NCBI GenBank assembly: GCA_040220855.1
Contig: JAVJVZ010000072.1
Span: forward strand, 1-64,000
DNA length: 64,000 nt
Direction of reading: 5' to 3'
Source of the DNA: JACKNG01 sp040220855
GTDB lineage: Bacteria; Pseudomonadota; Gammaproteobacteria; Ga0077536
Shown here one piece after another: positions 17,689 to 26,774 of the stretch. A model generated the notes under the pieces. That model searched no databases and was not told the DNA's origin. It saw nothing but the letters and a program-made list of their open reading frames with translations. Made by a program: the position numbers and the translations under genes. Position 1 is the first letter of the stretch; each line of letters begins with the position of its first letter.

Positions 17689-19257
17689 ATGTTCGGTTTC
17701 GAACCCCTGATTTTCTGGGGCTGGACGTTTCTCTGCTTCTACATGGGCCTGATGGTCCTGTTCGGCTTCGTCGGCATGTCGCGCATCAAGGGCAGCGACG
17801 ATTTCGCCACCGCCCGCGGCAGCTACGGCCCGCTGTTCCTGGCCTTCGCGATGACCGCCACCACGGCGAGTGGCGCCACCTTCCTCGGCCTGCCCGGTCT
17901 CGCCTACAAGGCGGGCCTGTCGGCGCTGTGGTACGCCTTCGTCTACCCGCTCGGCGTCTACGTCGGCGTGCTGGTGTGCCTGCACGCCATCCGCCGCGCC
18001 GGTTCCAGTTTCGGCAGCCGCTCGATGCCGGAATACCTCGGCGACCGCTTCGATTCCAACGGCCTGCGCATCATGGCCGCACTGTTTTCGCTGCTGCTGC
18101 TGTTCTACCTCGCCGGCCAGCTGCTCGCCGGCGCGGTGATGTTCACCCAGATGCTCGGCCTCGATACCTTCCCCGCCCTGTGCGTGACCGCGGTGGTGCT
18201 GATGTTCTACATCGCGCTCGGCGGCGCTCACGCCGACATCCTCACCGACGGTGTGCAGGGCGCGCTGATGCTCCTGCTGGCCTGCCTGGTGCTGTGGATG
18301 TTCCTCGAGGGCTACGGGGTCGAGGGTGGCTTCGATGGCATGATCGGCCGGCTCGAGGCGCTCGACCCGGCGCTGACCGAGACGCTGCATCCGACCCACC
18401 CGTTGTTCGACTCCTGGTGGGATCTCTTCGCCATCTTCGTCGCCCACCTGCCGCTCGGCCTGCTGCCGCACATCGGCAACAAGCTGTGGGCCCTCAAGGA
18501 CAACCGCGACCAGGTCAAGTTCATCACCATCTCGTTCCTGTTCGGCATCCTGCTGCCGGCCATCACCTGCGGCGGCATCCTGGCCCGTGCGCTCCTCGGT
18601 GACGAACTGCTCGCCGAAGGCAGCAACCCCAACAACGCGATCCCGGCGCTGTTCATCACCACCCTGCCGGCCTGGGCGGCGGCCCTGATTGGCGCCGGCG
18701 TGCTGGCCGCGGTGATGTCGACCGCCGACGGCCTGGTCGTGTCGACCGCACAGATCTTCGCCAACGACATCTTCCGCCGCACCCTTGCACCGCGCTTCAT
18801 GGCCGGGCGCGACGAGGCCGACATCGACCGCATCGGCCTGCTCATCGGGCGCGTCGCCACCGTCCTCGTGCTGCTCGCCTCGATCGCGCTCGCCTGGTCG
18901 ACGCGCGACAAGAACATCGCGCTGCTGGTGTGGATCGGTGTCGGCGGAATGATGGCCGCCACCGCGGCGCCGATGTTCCTCGGCGTACTGTGGCGGCGTG
19001 CCACCCGCGCCGGTTCCATGGTCGGTTTCGTCGTTGGCGGGGTGGTCTTCGCCGTACTGCACATGGGCGGCATCGACGCCGCCTGGTTCGCCGGCACGCC
19101 GCTCGAAGCGGCCGGCGTCTGGCTGCAGGCGCAGGCGGTCAACCCGTATGCCTGCGCCACCATGGGGGCCGGCATCTCGGTGCTCGCGATGGTGGTCGTA
19201 TCGCTGGCCACCACGCCCCCCTCCGAGAGCCATCTCGAACGCGTGTTCGGCACCTGA
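17689..19257 (+). CDS. sodium:solute symporter (SSS family)
   Basis: Integral membrane protein of 522 aa with about 13 hydrophobic helices and the SSS pattern: FATARGSYGPLFLAFAMTATTASGATFLGLPGLAYKAG (helix 2-3, sodium site region) and DGVQGALMLLLACLVL (near 184-199). It probably imports a small organic acid or amino acid with Na+. The SDR gene follows 11 bases later, so the two are one operon. The gene is divergent from the CoA-transferase. A large hydrophilic insertion at about 205-240 precedes the later helices. Confidence 0.9.
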   Translation: MFGFEPLIFWGWTFLCFYMGLMVLFGFVGMSRIKGSDDFATARGSYGPLFLAFAMTATTASGATFLGLPGLAYKAGLSALWYAFVYPLGVYVGVLVCLHAIRRAGSSFGSRSMPEYLGDRFDSNGLRIMAALFSLLLLFYLAGQLLAGAVMFTQMLGLDTFPALCVTAVVLMFYIALGGAHADILTDGVQGALMLLLACLVLWMFLEGYGVEGGFDGMIGRLEALDPALTETLHPTHPLFDSWWDLFAIFVAHLPLGLLPHIGNKLWALKDNRDQVKFITISFLFGILLPAITCGGILARALLGDELLAEGSNPNNAIPALFITTLPAWAAALIGAGVLAAVMSTADGLVVSTAQIFANDIFRRTLAPRFMAGRDEADIDRIGLLIGRVATVLVLLASIALAWSTRDKNIALLVWIGVGGMMAATAAPMFLGVLWRRATRAGSMVGFVVGGVVFAVLHMGGIDAAWFAGTPLEAAGVWLQAQAVNPYACATMGAGISVLAMVVVSLATTPPSESHLERVFGT

Positions 19258-19268
19258 GGCAGCAAGTC

Positions 19269-20033
19269 ATGGCCCGAGTCCTCGAAGGCAAGTCCATCAT
19301 CGTCACCGGCGGCAGCACCGGCATCGGCCGCGCCAGCGCGTTGCGCATCGCCGCCGAGGGCGCCGCCGTCACCCTGGCTGACGTCAACGAAGACGCTGCG
19401 GCCGAGGTCGTCGCGAACATCAACGAAGCCGGCGGTCGCGCGCATTTCATCCGTACCGACGTCACCCGTGGCGACGAGGTCAGGGCCATGATCGCGAGCG
19501 CGGTCGACCGCTACGGGCGCCTCGACGGCGCCTTCAACAACGCCGGCATCGAGGGCACCTTCGCCAACATTCTCAAGATGAGCGAGGAGGAGTACGACCG
19601 TACGTTGGCGGTCGACCTCAAGGGCGTGTGGCTTTGCGTGAAATACCAGGTCGAGCAGTTCCTCTCCCAGGAGAGTGGCGGCGCGATCGTCTCCACTGCC
19701 TCGGTGGCCGGCCTCGTCGGCACCCGCGGCGGCTCCGCCTACTGCGCCGCCAAGCACGGCGTGGTCGGACTCACGCGCGCCGTCGCGCTCGAGTTCGCGC
19801 GCAAGCGCATCCGCGTCAACGCGGTCTGCCCCGGCATCATCGAGACGCCGATGCTCGACCGCCTGACGGCCGAGACCGGCATCGGTCACGATGCCCTGGT
19901 GGCACAGGAACCGGTCGGCCGCCTCGGCGAGGCGCGCGAGATCGGCGAAGCGGTGGTGTGGCTGCTGTCCGATCTCGCCTCGTTCGTGACCGGCCTCGCG
20001 ATGCCGGTCGACGGCGGCTATACCGCCGTCTGA
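19269..20033 (+). CDS. SDR family oxidoreductase (classical type)
   Basis: Classical short-chain dehydrogenase, 254 aa. TGGSTGIG at 13-20 binds the cofactor; Asp38 in LADVN at the end of strand 2 favours NAD(H). The catalytic residues are Ser145, Tyr158 and Lys162 (YCAAK). Length and the terminal VDGGYTAV are typical of this group. Cotranscribed with the SSS transporter, it may oxidise the imported hydroxylated substrate; this is inference. Confidence 0.92.
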   Translation: MARVLEGKSIIVTGGSTGIGRASALRIAAEGAAVTLADVNEDAAAEVVANINEAGGRAHFIRTDVTRGDEVRAMIASAVDRYGRLDGAFNNAGIEGTFANILKMSEEEYDRTLAVDLKGVWLCVKYQVEQFLSQESGGAIVSTASVAGLVGTRGGSAYCAAKHGVVGLTRAVALEFARKRIRVNAVCPGIIETPMLDRLTAETGIGHDALVAQEPVGRLGEAREIGEAVVWLLSDLASFVTGLAMPVDGGYTAV

Positions 20034-20100
20034 GAACTGCCGGCCGGCTGGCGCGGTCCGTCGCCAGGGCGGGCCCGCGTGGCGATGGCCTGGTTGGCGC

Positions 20101-20328
20101 TCAGGTCAGCCAGGCGTCGAACCCGAGCCACCCGCGCATGAAGTAGACGGCACAGCTCACGCAGGTCAGCGCGCCCCAGAATTGCAGCCAGCGCTGCTTG
20201 CCGCGCAGCCCGGCGACCAGGAACACCAGCCCGACCAGCAGGGTGAACCACACGGTCGCCGTGACCACGTCGTTGCTGGCGCCGTAGGCGCCCTGGAGTG
20301 TGCCATCCGGCGCGATGCGGTAGCGCAT
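20101..20328 (-). CDS. small two-helix membrane protein
   Basis: A 75-aa protein of unknown function. After a short hydrophilic N-terminus (MRYRIAPDGTLQGAYGA) it has two hydrophobic segments, about residues 23-42 and 47-66, separated by a basic loop (RGKQR), consistent with an N-out or N-in hairpin in the inner membrane. It follows the acyl-CoA synthetase gene on the same strand with a 26-base gap, so it is probably the distal gene of that transcript. Small size leaves some doubt that it is expressed. Confidence 0.6.
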   Translation of the reverse strand: MRYRIAPDGTLQGAYGASNDVVTATVWFTLLVGLVFLVAGLRGKQRWLQFWGALTCVSCAVYFMRGWLGFDAWLT

Positions 20329-20354
20329 GGTTCAGGCCCCCGCCGCCGCGCCGT

Positions 20355-22004
20355 TCAACCGGTTTCCCCCGCGGCGCGCTGCTTCTCGCGCTCACGCAGC
20401 TCGCGGCGCATGATCTTGCCGGTGGTGGTCATCGGCAGCACGTCGACGAACTCGATCAGCTTCGGCACCTCGTGACGCGCGAGGCGGCTGCGCACCGATT
20501 CACGCAGCTCCTCGGCGAGCGCGTCGCTCGGTGTCACACCCGGCGCCGGGATGATGAAGGCCTTGATGATCTCGGTGCGCACCGGGTCGGGTACGCCGAT
20601 GGCGGCCGCCATCTGCACCGCGTCGTGCTTGAGCAGGGCGTCCTCGATCTCGCCCGGGCCGATGCGGTAGCCGGAACTCGTGATGACGTCGTCGCCGCGA
20701 CCGTGGAACCAGAAGTAGCCGTCCTCGTCCATGTGGCCGACGTCACCGGTGATGAGCCAGTCGCCGATGAACTTCTCGCGCGTGGCCTCCGGCTTGTTGA
20801 GATACTCGAGCAGCATCACCGGATGAGGTCGCTTGCACGCGATATGGCCCTCGGTGCCGGGCGGCACTTCGTTGCCGTCGTCGTCGATGATCGCGCAAAC
20901 CGTGCCCGGGGTGGGCTTGCCGAGCGAGCCCGGCTTGATCGGGAACACGTTGCCGTTGTTGCCGAGGATGACGTTGCACTCGGTCTGGCCGAAGCCCTCG
21001 TTGACGCTGAGCCCGAGCTCCTGTTGCGCCCATTCGAGCAACCCGGCGCCGACCGCTTCGCCGCCGGAGAGCACCGCGCGCAGGCGGATGTCGTACCGGC
21101 TGCGCGGATCGGGCACCTGGCGCATCAGCTTGAGCATGGTCGGCGTGAGCAGGGCCAGGGTGACCTTGTGCTGGGCGAGAATGCGGTAGGCCTCCTCGGC
21201 GTCGAAGCCCTTCATCGCGGTCGCCACCACCGTGCAGCCGTGGAACCAACCGGGCATCAGCACGTCCATCAGCCCCGCCATCCAGGCCCAGTCGGCCGGG
21301 GACCACAGGACATCGTTGTCCTGCGGGAAGAAATCGTAGATGAACTCGAGGCTCGGCATGTGTCCGAGCATCATGCGATGCGGCTGCACCGAGCCCTTGG
21401 GCATGCCGGTGGTGCCGGAGGTATAGCTGATCCAGGCGATGTCCTCGGCGCCCGTGCGCACGTTCTCGAAACCGTCGTCGGCGCCCTCGATGGCGGCCCA
21501 GAAATTGTCCGCGCCATCCGGTGCTCCGTCGACCACCAGCACCCGCTCGAGACGCGGACACTGGGCGCGAATCGCCGCCACCTTGGGATAGTTGACACTG
21601 TCGGTGATGAGCACGCGCGCACCGCTGTCGTTGAGGCGATAGGCCACGGCATCGCCGCCGAACAGCACCGAGCACGGCCCGGACACCATGCCGGCCTTCC
21701 AGCAGGCCACGTGGGCGATGGCGCACTCGGGGTCCTGCGCGAGCAGCAAGGTCACCCGATCGCCGCGTTCGAGCCCCCATCCGCGCAGGGTATTGGCGAG
21801 CTGGTTCGCGTAGCGACGGACATCGGCGAAGGTATAGCGGTGCACCTTCTTGTCGGCGTCCTCGTAGACCAGGGCGACACGTTGCGGGTCATCGGCCCAG
21901 CGCTCGCAGACGTCGTCGGCGATGTTGTAATGCTCCGGAATGTTCCATTTGAAGCCGTTCCACACTTCCTCGTACGTGGAACCACGTTGCAGCAGATTCG
22001 TCAT
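20355..22004 (-). CDS. AMP-forming acyl-CoA synthetase (medium-chain/acetyl-CoA synthetase-like)
   Basis: Adenylate-forming enzyme of 549 aa. The P-loop YTSGTTGMPKG is at 194-204, NEGFGQTECN carries the ATP-binding Tyr/Glu region, and TTTGKIMRREL near 528-538 holds the C-terminal catalytic Lys. The sequence is of the ACSM/medium-chain kind rather than long-chain FadD. It converts a carboxylic acid, ATP and CoA to acyl-CoA. GGGGAGATCC precedes ATG 22004. Divergence from the TetR gene with an operator between them suggests TetR control. Confidence 0.9.
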   Translation of the reverse strand: MTNLLQRGSTYEEVWNGFKWNIPEHYNIADDVCERWADDPQRVALVYEDADKKVHRYTFADVRRYANQLANTLRGWGLERGDRVTLLLAQDPECAIAHVACWKAGMVSGPCSVLFGGDAVAYRLNDSGARVLITDSVNYPKVAAIRAQCPRLERVLVVDGAPDGADNFWAAIEGADDGFENVRTGAEDIAWISYTSGTTGMPKGSVQPHRMMLGHMPSLEFIYDFFPQDNDVLWSPADWAWMAGLMDVLMPGWFHGCTVVATAMKGFDAEEAYRILAQHKVTLALLTPTMLKLMRQVPDPRSRYDIRLRAVLSGGEAVGAGLLEWAQQELGLSVNEGFGQTECNVILGNNGNVFPIKPGSLGKPTPGTVCAIIDDDGNEVPPGTEGHIACKRPHPVMLLEYLNKPEATREKFIGDWLITGDVGHMDEDGYFWFHGRGDDVITSSGYRIGPGEIEDALLKHDAVQMAAAIGVPDPVRTEIIKAFIIPAPGVTPSDALAEELRESVRSRLARHEVPKLIEFVDVLPMTTTGKIMRRELREREKQRAAGETG

Positions 22005-22186
22005 GGATCTCCCCTGGTCGGTACTCGTCAGCGGCGACCGGCAACCGGGCCCGGCCGCGCAGGGAGCGAAAGATAGCACGACGCGCGGCGCGCGCAGCGG
22101 CACGGCGTGCGCGCCACGGCCGGCGGGTCTTCGCGTGCCGGCTCACCGGTTTGCGGGGCATCGCCGCGACCGGTCCGCGTGCCACA

Positions 22187-22230
22187 TTGACCCGGGCAAA
22201 AAGTGAATAATATATTCAGCATTCACTTTT
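22187..22230 (+). promoter_or_regulatory. promoter with palindromic operator between acyl-CoA synthetase and tetR
   Basis: TTGACC (22187-22192), an 18-bp spacer and TATATT (22211-22216) form a strong sigma-70 promoter for the tetR side. Superimposed is a perfect 10-bp inverted repeat, AAAAGTGAAT (22199-22208) and ATTCACTTTT (22221-22230), with a second nested pair TGAAT (22204-22208)/ATTCA (22214-22218). The AT-rich island stands out in GC-rich DNA. It is the expected form of an autoregulatory TetR operator that would also govern the divergent synthetase. Confidence 0.7.
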
Positions 22231-22246
22231 CACGCTGCTCCGCAGC

Positions 22247-22864
22247 ATGGCGACTCCCCCCGCAATGGCCAGTGTTCCCGCTCACGACTGCGACACCCGC
22301 ACATCGATCCTCGACGCCGCGCAGACGCGCCTGCTCCAGTTCGGCTACCACAAGACGACCATGGCCGAGATCGCCGAGGACGTCGGCATGTCGGCGGCGA
22401 ACCTGTATCGCTACTTCGCCAGCAAGGAGGACATTGCCGCCGAGTGCGCCTCGCGCTGCATGAACGAGCGCCTCGAACGCCTGCGCCTGATTGCCGAGCG
22501 GCGGCGCCGCGACGTCGCCGCCAAGCTGCTCGATTACGTCCTCGAACTCATCGATGACAGCCACGCGCTGGCCGGCACCGACACCAAGATTGGCGAACTC
22601 GTCGCCACCATCACGCGCCAGCGACCGGCGCTGGTGCACGAGAAACTCGCAGTGCACGAGCGCCTGCTCGCGCACATCCTCGCCGAGGGCGTGGCACGGG
22701 GCGAATTCGATGTCGGCGATGTCGACGCCGCCGCCCGCCACCTGCTCGGTGCCCTTACGTTGTTCGACGTCCCGCTGTTCGTCGGCCTCTACCCGCGCGC
22801 CGAGTTCGAGCGGCGCGCACGTGGCACGGTGCAGCTTCTCCTCGATGGCCTGCGCCGCCGCTGA
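22247..22864 (+). CDS. TetR/AcrR family transcriptional regulator
   Basis: Regulator of 205 aa. The N-terminal helix-turn-helix (RTSILDAAQTRLLQFGYHKTTMAEIAEDVGMSAANLYRYFASKED in pieces, about 18-60) is a typical TetR_N domain. The C-terminal all-helical part would bind a ligand, probably hydrophobic or acyl-CoA. It is divergent from the acyl-CoA synthetase, and its stop lies 34 bases before the MMPL transporter, so it likely represses itself, the exporter and possibly the synthetase. No strong ribosome binding site is visible; ATG 22262 is a second start option. Confidence 0.9.
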   Translation: MATPPAMASVPAHDCDTRTSILDAAQTRLLQFGYHKTTMAEIAEDVGMSAANLYRYFASKEDIAAECASRCMNERLERLRLIAERRRRDVAAKLLDYVLELIDDSHALAGTDTKIGELVATITRQRPALVHEKLAVHERLLAHILAEGVARGEFDVGDVDAAARHLLGALTLFDVPLFVGLYPRAEFERRARGTVQLLLDGLRRR

Positions 22865-22898
22865 TCCATCCCATCCACCCGTCACGGAATCCTCCTGC

Positions 22899-25241
22899 AT
22901 GAAACGATTCGAGGCTGCCTTTGCCCACTGGGTGGTCACCCACCGTCTGCTCCTGATCGTGCTCGCGCTCGCCGCCATCGGCGTGCTCGGCGCCGGCGCC
23001 CGGCATCTCTACTTCGACTCCAGCTACCGCGTCTTCTTCAGCAAGGACAACCCGCAGCTGCAGGCGTTCGAGACCGTCGAGCGGACCTACACCAAGAACG
23101 ACAACGTGGTCTTCGTGGTGGCACCACGCAGCAAGCAGGTGTTCTCGAGAGACACCCTCGCGGCGCTGGAGGAGCTCACCGAGGCCGCCTGGCAACTGCC
23201 CTACTCGAACCGCGTCGACTCGATCACCAACTTCCAGTACACCGAGGCCGAGGCGGACGATCTCATCGTGCGCGACATGGTGAAGGACGCGCGCGCGCTG
23301 AGTGACGAGGGACTTGCCGCCACGCGAGCCGCCGTGCTTGCCGAACCGGCCCTGCTCGACCGCCTGATCAACACCGACGCCGACGTCACCGCGGTCGCCG
23401 TGACGGTACAGATGCCGGCCGGCGAGCGCACCGAGGCGACGCCCGTGATCGTCGAGCACGCACGCCAGATCATCGCCGACTTCGAGGCTGCCCACCCCGA
23501 CATCGACGTCTACCTGACCGGCATGGTGGTGATGGACAACGCCTTCTCCGAATCGGCGATGCACGATTCGGCATTCCTCGTTCCGCTCAGCTTCGGTCTC
23601 ATGCTGGTCATCATCGCGGTGCTCGTCGGCGGCGTGTTTGGCACCGTGTCGACCCTCTTCGTCATCATCGCCTCGATTGCCTGCTCCCTCGGCGCGGCGG
23701 GCTACATCGGTTACCCGCTCACCTCGGTCACGACCTCCGCGCCGATCATCATCCTGACCGTCGCCGTGGCCAACTCGGTACACCTGCTGGCGACCTTCCT
23801 GCACAACCTGCGCCAGGGCGCCAACCGCGTCGCGGCGATGGAAGAAAGCCTGCGCGTCAACCTGCAGCCGGTATTCCTCGCCAGCGTGACCACGGCCATC
23901 GGCTTCCTGACCATGAACTTCTCCGAAGTGCCGCCGTTCAATCACCTCGGCAACATGGTCTCGATCGGCGTGCTCGTCTCGTTCGTCCTTACCGTGACCT
24001 TCCTGCCCGCCTTCATGACGCTCGTGCCGGTGCGCGCCCGCGCGCGCGACGCCGACGATGCTTCCGGCATGCTGCGCTTCGCCGATTTCGTCATCGCCCG
24101 CCGTCGCGGCCTGCTGTGGGGCTGCGTGGCGGTGGCGCTGCTGGTCATCGCCAACCTGCCGCGCAACGAGCTGAACGACGTCTTCGTGCACTACTTCCAC
24201 GAACCCATCCAGTTCCGTACCGATACCGATTTCATGGTCGAGAACCTGACCGGCATCTACACCGTCGCCTATTCGCTCGATGCCGGTGAATCGGGCGGCA
24301 TCAGCAACCCCGGGTTCCTGCAGGACGTCGAAGCGTTCTCGTTGTGGCTCGAGGAACAGCCCGAGGTCATCCACGTGGACCGATTCACCACCATCATGCA
24401 GCGGCTCAACAAGAACATGCACGGCGATGACGAGAGCTTCTACCGGCTGCCCGACGACCGCGAGCTGAGTGCCCAGTACCTGCTGCTCTACGAAATGTCC
24501 CTGCCCTACGGGCTCGACCTCAACAACCAGGTCAACGTCGACAAGTCCTCCACCCGCGTCAACGTCACCACCCACGTCATCTCGAGCAACGAGATGATCG
24601 CGCTCGATGCACGCGCCCAGGCGTGGCTCGCCGATAACGCGAACGCCGTCAAGGGCGCCTACAGCGCCGGCACGGTCCTGATGTTCTCGCACATCGGGCA
24701 TCGCAACATCCGCTCCATGCTGATCGGCACCACCCTCGCACTGGTGCTCATCTCGGGCATCCTCATCCTCGCCCTGCGCTCGTTCAAACTGGGCCTGGTC
24801 AGCCTGCTGCCCAACCTCGCACCGGCCGCCATGGGCTTCGGCCTGTGGGGCATCTTCGTCGGCGAGGTCGGCCTGTCGCTGTCGGTGGTGACCGGCATGA
24901 CGTTCGGCATCGTCATCGACGATACCGTGCACTTCCTCTCCAAGTACCTGCGCGCGCGGCGCGAGAAGGGGCTCGACCCCGAAGAAGCTGTGCGCTACGC
25001 CTTCCATACCGTCGGCCGCGCCTTGATCATCACCACCATCACGCTGGTCGTCGGTTTCGCGGTGCTGGCGACCTCGAGCTTCGAGATCAACGCGGGCATG
25101 GGCCTGCTCACCGCCATCATCATCGCCATCGCGCTCGTCGGGGTCTTCCTGATGCTGCCGCCCCTGCTCATGAAAATCGAGGAGAAAGCCATACATGCGT
25201 CAACTCATGACGATACTGCTGATCACGCTGCTGCCGCTTAG
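22899..25241 (+). CDS. MMPL/RND family transporter
   Basis: Inner-membrane protein of 780 aa with the two-fold RND layout: one N-terminal helix (about 12-35), a periplasmic loop, five helices from about 225-385, a second single helix (about 405-425), a second loop and five helices in the last 200 residues. The acidic GIVIDDTVHFLSKYL motif lies near 672 and its degenerate counterpart near 285 (VAVANSVHLLATFL). Family members export lipids or other hydrophobic molecules (HpnN/MmpL type). The downstream gene starts inside its last 47 bases, indicating tight coupling. Confidence 0.9.
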   Translation: MKRFEAAFAHWVVTHRLLLIVLALAAIGVLGAGARHLYFDSSYRVFFSKDNPQLQAFETVERTYTKNDNVVFVVAPRSKQVFSRDTLAALEELTEAAWQLPYSNRVDSITNFQYTEAEADDLIVRDMVKDARALSDEGLAATRAAVLAEPALLDRLINTDADVTAVAVTVQMPAGERTEATPVIVEHARQIIADFEAAHPDIDVYLTGMVVMDNAFSESAMHDSAFLVPLSFGLMLVIIAVLVGGVFGTVSTLFVIIASIACSLGAAGYIGYPLTSVTTSAPIIILTVAVANSVHLLATFLHNLRQGANRVAAMEESLRVNLQPVFLASVTTAIGFLTMNFSEVPPFNHLGNMVSIGVLVSFVLTVTFLPAFMTLVPVRARARDADDASGMLRFADFVIARRRGLLWGCVAVALLVIANLPRNELNDVFVHYFHEPIQFRTDTDFMVENLTGIYTVAYSLDAGESGGISNPGFLQDVEAFSLWLEEQPEVIHVDRFTTIMQRLNKNMHGDDESFYRLPDDRELSAQYLLLYEMSLPYGLDLNNQVNVDKSSTRVNVTTHVISSNEMIALDARAQAWLADNANAVKGAYSAGTVLMFSHIGHRNIRSMLIGTTLALVLISGILILALRSFKLGLVSLLPNLAPAAMGFGLWGIFVGEVGLSLSVVTGMTFGIVIDDTVHFLSKYLRARREKGLDPEEAVRYAFHTVGRALIITTITLVVGFAVLATSSFEINAGMGLLTAIIIAIALVGVFLMLPPLLMKIEEKAIHASTHDDTADHAAAA

Positions 25242-25974
25242 CGCATCCGCCGAAACCGCCGAGGAGAAGGGTCTTGCGATCATCCAGGAGGCCGATCGCC
25301 GCGACACCGGCTGGGTCGATGCCACCGCCGACATGCAGATGATCCTGCGCAACAAGCAGGGCGAGGCGAGCGAACGCGAGCTGCGCATCTCGAACCTCGA
25401 GGTCGATGGGGACGGCGACAAGAGCCTGTCGGTGTTCGACTCGCCGAAGGACATCAAAGGCACGGCGCTGCTCAGCTACACCCACGCGCTGGAACCGGAC
25501 GACCAGTGGCTCTACCTGCCGGCGCTGAAGCGCGTCAAGCGCATTGCCTCGGCAAACAAGTCAGGACCATTTGTCGGCAGCGAATTCGCCTACGAGGACC
25601 TGACGTCCCAGGAAGTCGAGAAATACAGCTACAAGTGGCTGCGCGACGAGACCCTCGACGGTCGCGAGGCCTTCGTCATCGAAGCCTACCCGGCATACGA
25701 GAACTCCGGTTACACGCGCCAGGTGGTCTGGCTCGACAAGGAGATGTATCGCCCCATCCGCATCGACTACTACGACCGCAAGGACGCCCTGCTGAAGACG
25801 CTCGAGGCGGGGGACTGGAATCGTTACCTCGATCGCTACTGGCGCCCCGGCCGCATGAACATGGTCAACCACCAGACCGGCAAGAGCACCGAGCTGCTGT
25901 GGGACAACTACCAGTTCAAGACCGGCCTGTCGGATCGCGATTTCGACCAGGCAACGCTCAAGCGTACGCGCTGA
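25195..25974 (+). CDS. LolA-like outer-membrane lipoprotein-sorting protein
   Basis: A 259-aa exported protein with signal peptide MRQLMTILLITLLPLSASAE (cleavage near 19) and the LolA-like core of MMPL-associated proteins (KSLSVFDSPKDIKGTALLSY, DDQWLYLPALKRVKRI, WLDKEMYRPIRIDYYDR). These periplasmic carriers are thought to receive lipid from MMPL exporters. It overlaps the transporter gene by 47 bases in another frame; ATG 25207 would shorten the leader but still overlap. Together with TetR and MMPL it forms a regulated lipid-export unit. Confidence 0.88.
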   Translation: MRQLMTILLITLLPLSASAETAEEKGLAIIQEADRRDTGWVDATADMQMILRNKQGEASERELRISNLEVDGDGDKSLSVFDSPKDIKGTALLSYTHALEPDDQWLYLPALKRVKRIASANKSGPFVGSEFAYEDLTSQEVEKYSYKWLRDETLDGREAFVIEAYPAYENSGYTRQVVWLDKEMYRPIRIDYYDRKDALLKTLEAGDWNRYLDRYWRPGRMNMVNHQTGKSTELLWDNYQFKTGLSDRDFDQATLKRTR

Positions 25975-25979
25975 ACCTC

Positions 25980-26011
25980 GGCGCCGGCCCGTCGCGGCGC
26001 CGCTGCGACGG
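25980..26011. terminator. convergent hairpin region
   Basis: Two mutually exclusive perfect 7-bp stems overlap: GGCGCCG (25980-25986) with CGGCGCC (25995-26001), and CCGTCGC (25989-25995) with GCGACGG (26005-26011). They fill the gap between the convergent LolA-like and thioesterase genes. No T-run is present. Confidence 0.4.
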
Positions 26012-26013
26012 GG

Positions 26014-26445
26014 TCAGCGCTTGATATGACAGGTGGTAGTGCCGTGCGCGTACACGGTACCGGCGTCGTCGCGGAGTACGCCCTGGGAGACGCCCACGCT
26101 GCGCGATACGTGCACCAGCGAGGTTTCGACGACGAGCGGCGTGGCGAGCGGCACACGCTTGACGATCTTGACCGCGAGATCGACCGTCGTGTGGCGGGCG
26201 GCGTCGTCGATGCTGATGTAGATGGTCAGGCCGAGCGCGGTGTCGAGGACCGTCGCCACGAAACCGCCGTGGACGGTACCCAGCGCGTTGATGTGACGCT
26301 CGTCGGCCTCGGTACGCATGCGAACGACACCGGGCGCGACGCTGTCGAGCGCGATGGGCACGGTCTTCCACATCGGCGGATAAGGCAGCTCGCCGCGCAT
26401 GATGCGCTCGAGACGTGCGACGGCGGCGGGATTCGGCTCGATCAC
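26014..26445 (-). CDS. PaaI/hotdog-fold thioesterase
   Basis: Hotdog thioesterase of 143 aa. HINALGTVHGGFVATVLDTALGL (51-73) is the family signature: the HGG turn and the Asp in LDTA supply the catalytic site. It hydrolyses an acyl-CoA or aryl-CoA thioester. The start is GTG 26445, preceded by GAGGA; a longer ATG-initiated frame adds over 100 low-quality residues. It stands alone, convergent with the LolA-like gene and divergent from the flagellin gene. Confidence 0.85.
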   Translation of the reverse strand: MIEPNPAAVARLERIMRGELPYPPMWKTVPIALDSVAPGVVRMRTEADERHINALGTVHGGFVATVLDTALGLTIYISIDDAARHTTVDLAVKIVKRVPLATPLVVETSLVHVSRSVGVSQGVLRDDAGTVYAHGTTTCHIKR

Positions 26446-26646
26446 CTGTGTTCCTCGGTTCAGTGTGGGCAGGCGGGATACTGCCACAAGCACGCCGCCG
26501 GGTGCCGCGCTCAAGCGAACCGACCCCGTGCCGCTACCCGGTGCGCGAGCACTCCTCGCGCATGCGCAGTCGGGATGTCCCTCGCCGACGATGTGCGACC
26601 CACGGCACATCGCCGCCCCCCAGCCGGCAAAGCTTGCCGTCGACGC

Positions 26647-26674
26647 TAAAGTTCTGCCGCCGCCGTTCCGATAG
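26647..26674 (+). promoter_or_regulatory. sigma-28 (FliA)-type promoter of the flagellin gene
   Basis: TAAAGTTC (26647-26654), a 12-bp spacer and TCCGATAG (26667-26674) match the flagellar consensus TAAAGTTT-N11-GCCGATAA at 7/8 and 6/8. Transcription would begin about 90 bases before the flagellin ATG. The remaining part of the 329-bp intergenic region toward the thioesterase gene shows nothing else I can assign. Confidence 0.75.
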
Positions 26675-26693
26675 CTCCCCCCGGAGGCGGTGA

Positions 26694-26712
26694 ATATCCG
26701 ATTTCCGGATAT
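26694..26712 (+). promoter_or_regulatory. stem-loop in the flagellin mRNA leader
   Basis: ATATCCG (26694-26700) pairs perfectly with CGGATAT (26706-26712) around a five-base loop, within the leader between the sigma-28 promoter and the flagellin ATG. It could affect stability or translation of the fliC mRNA, or be a protein-binding palindrome. Confidence 0.4.
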
Positions 26713-26774
26713 ATCCGTCATAGTCATCACGATGCCAGGCCAGGGTGCCGGCATCCTCGTTAAGGGGTGCAATC

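Noticed and set aside
17620..19233. A minus-strand frame of about 540 codons opposite the sodium:solute symporter.
   Set aside because: Antisense to a clear SSS transporter, with a hydrophilic Gly/Gln/His-rich product without family resemblance.
22755..25196. A minus-strand open frame of about 810 codons opposite the MMPL transporter.
   Set aside because: The plus strand has unmistakable RND helices and motifs; the reverse product is a Gly/Asp/His-rich antisense artefact.
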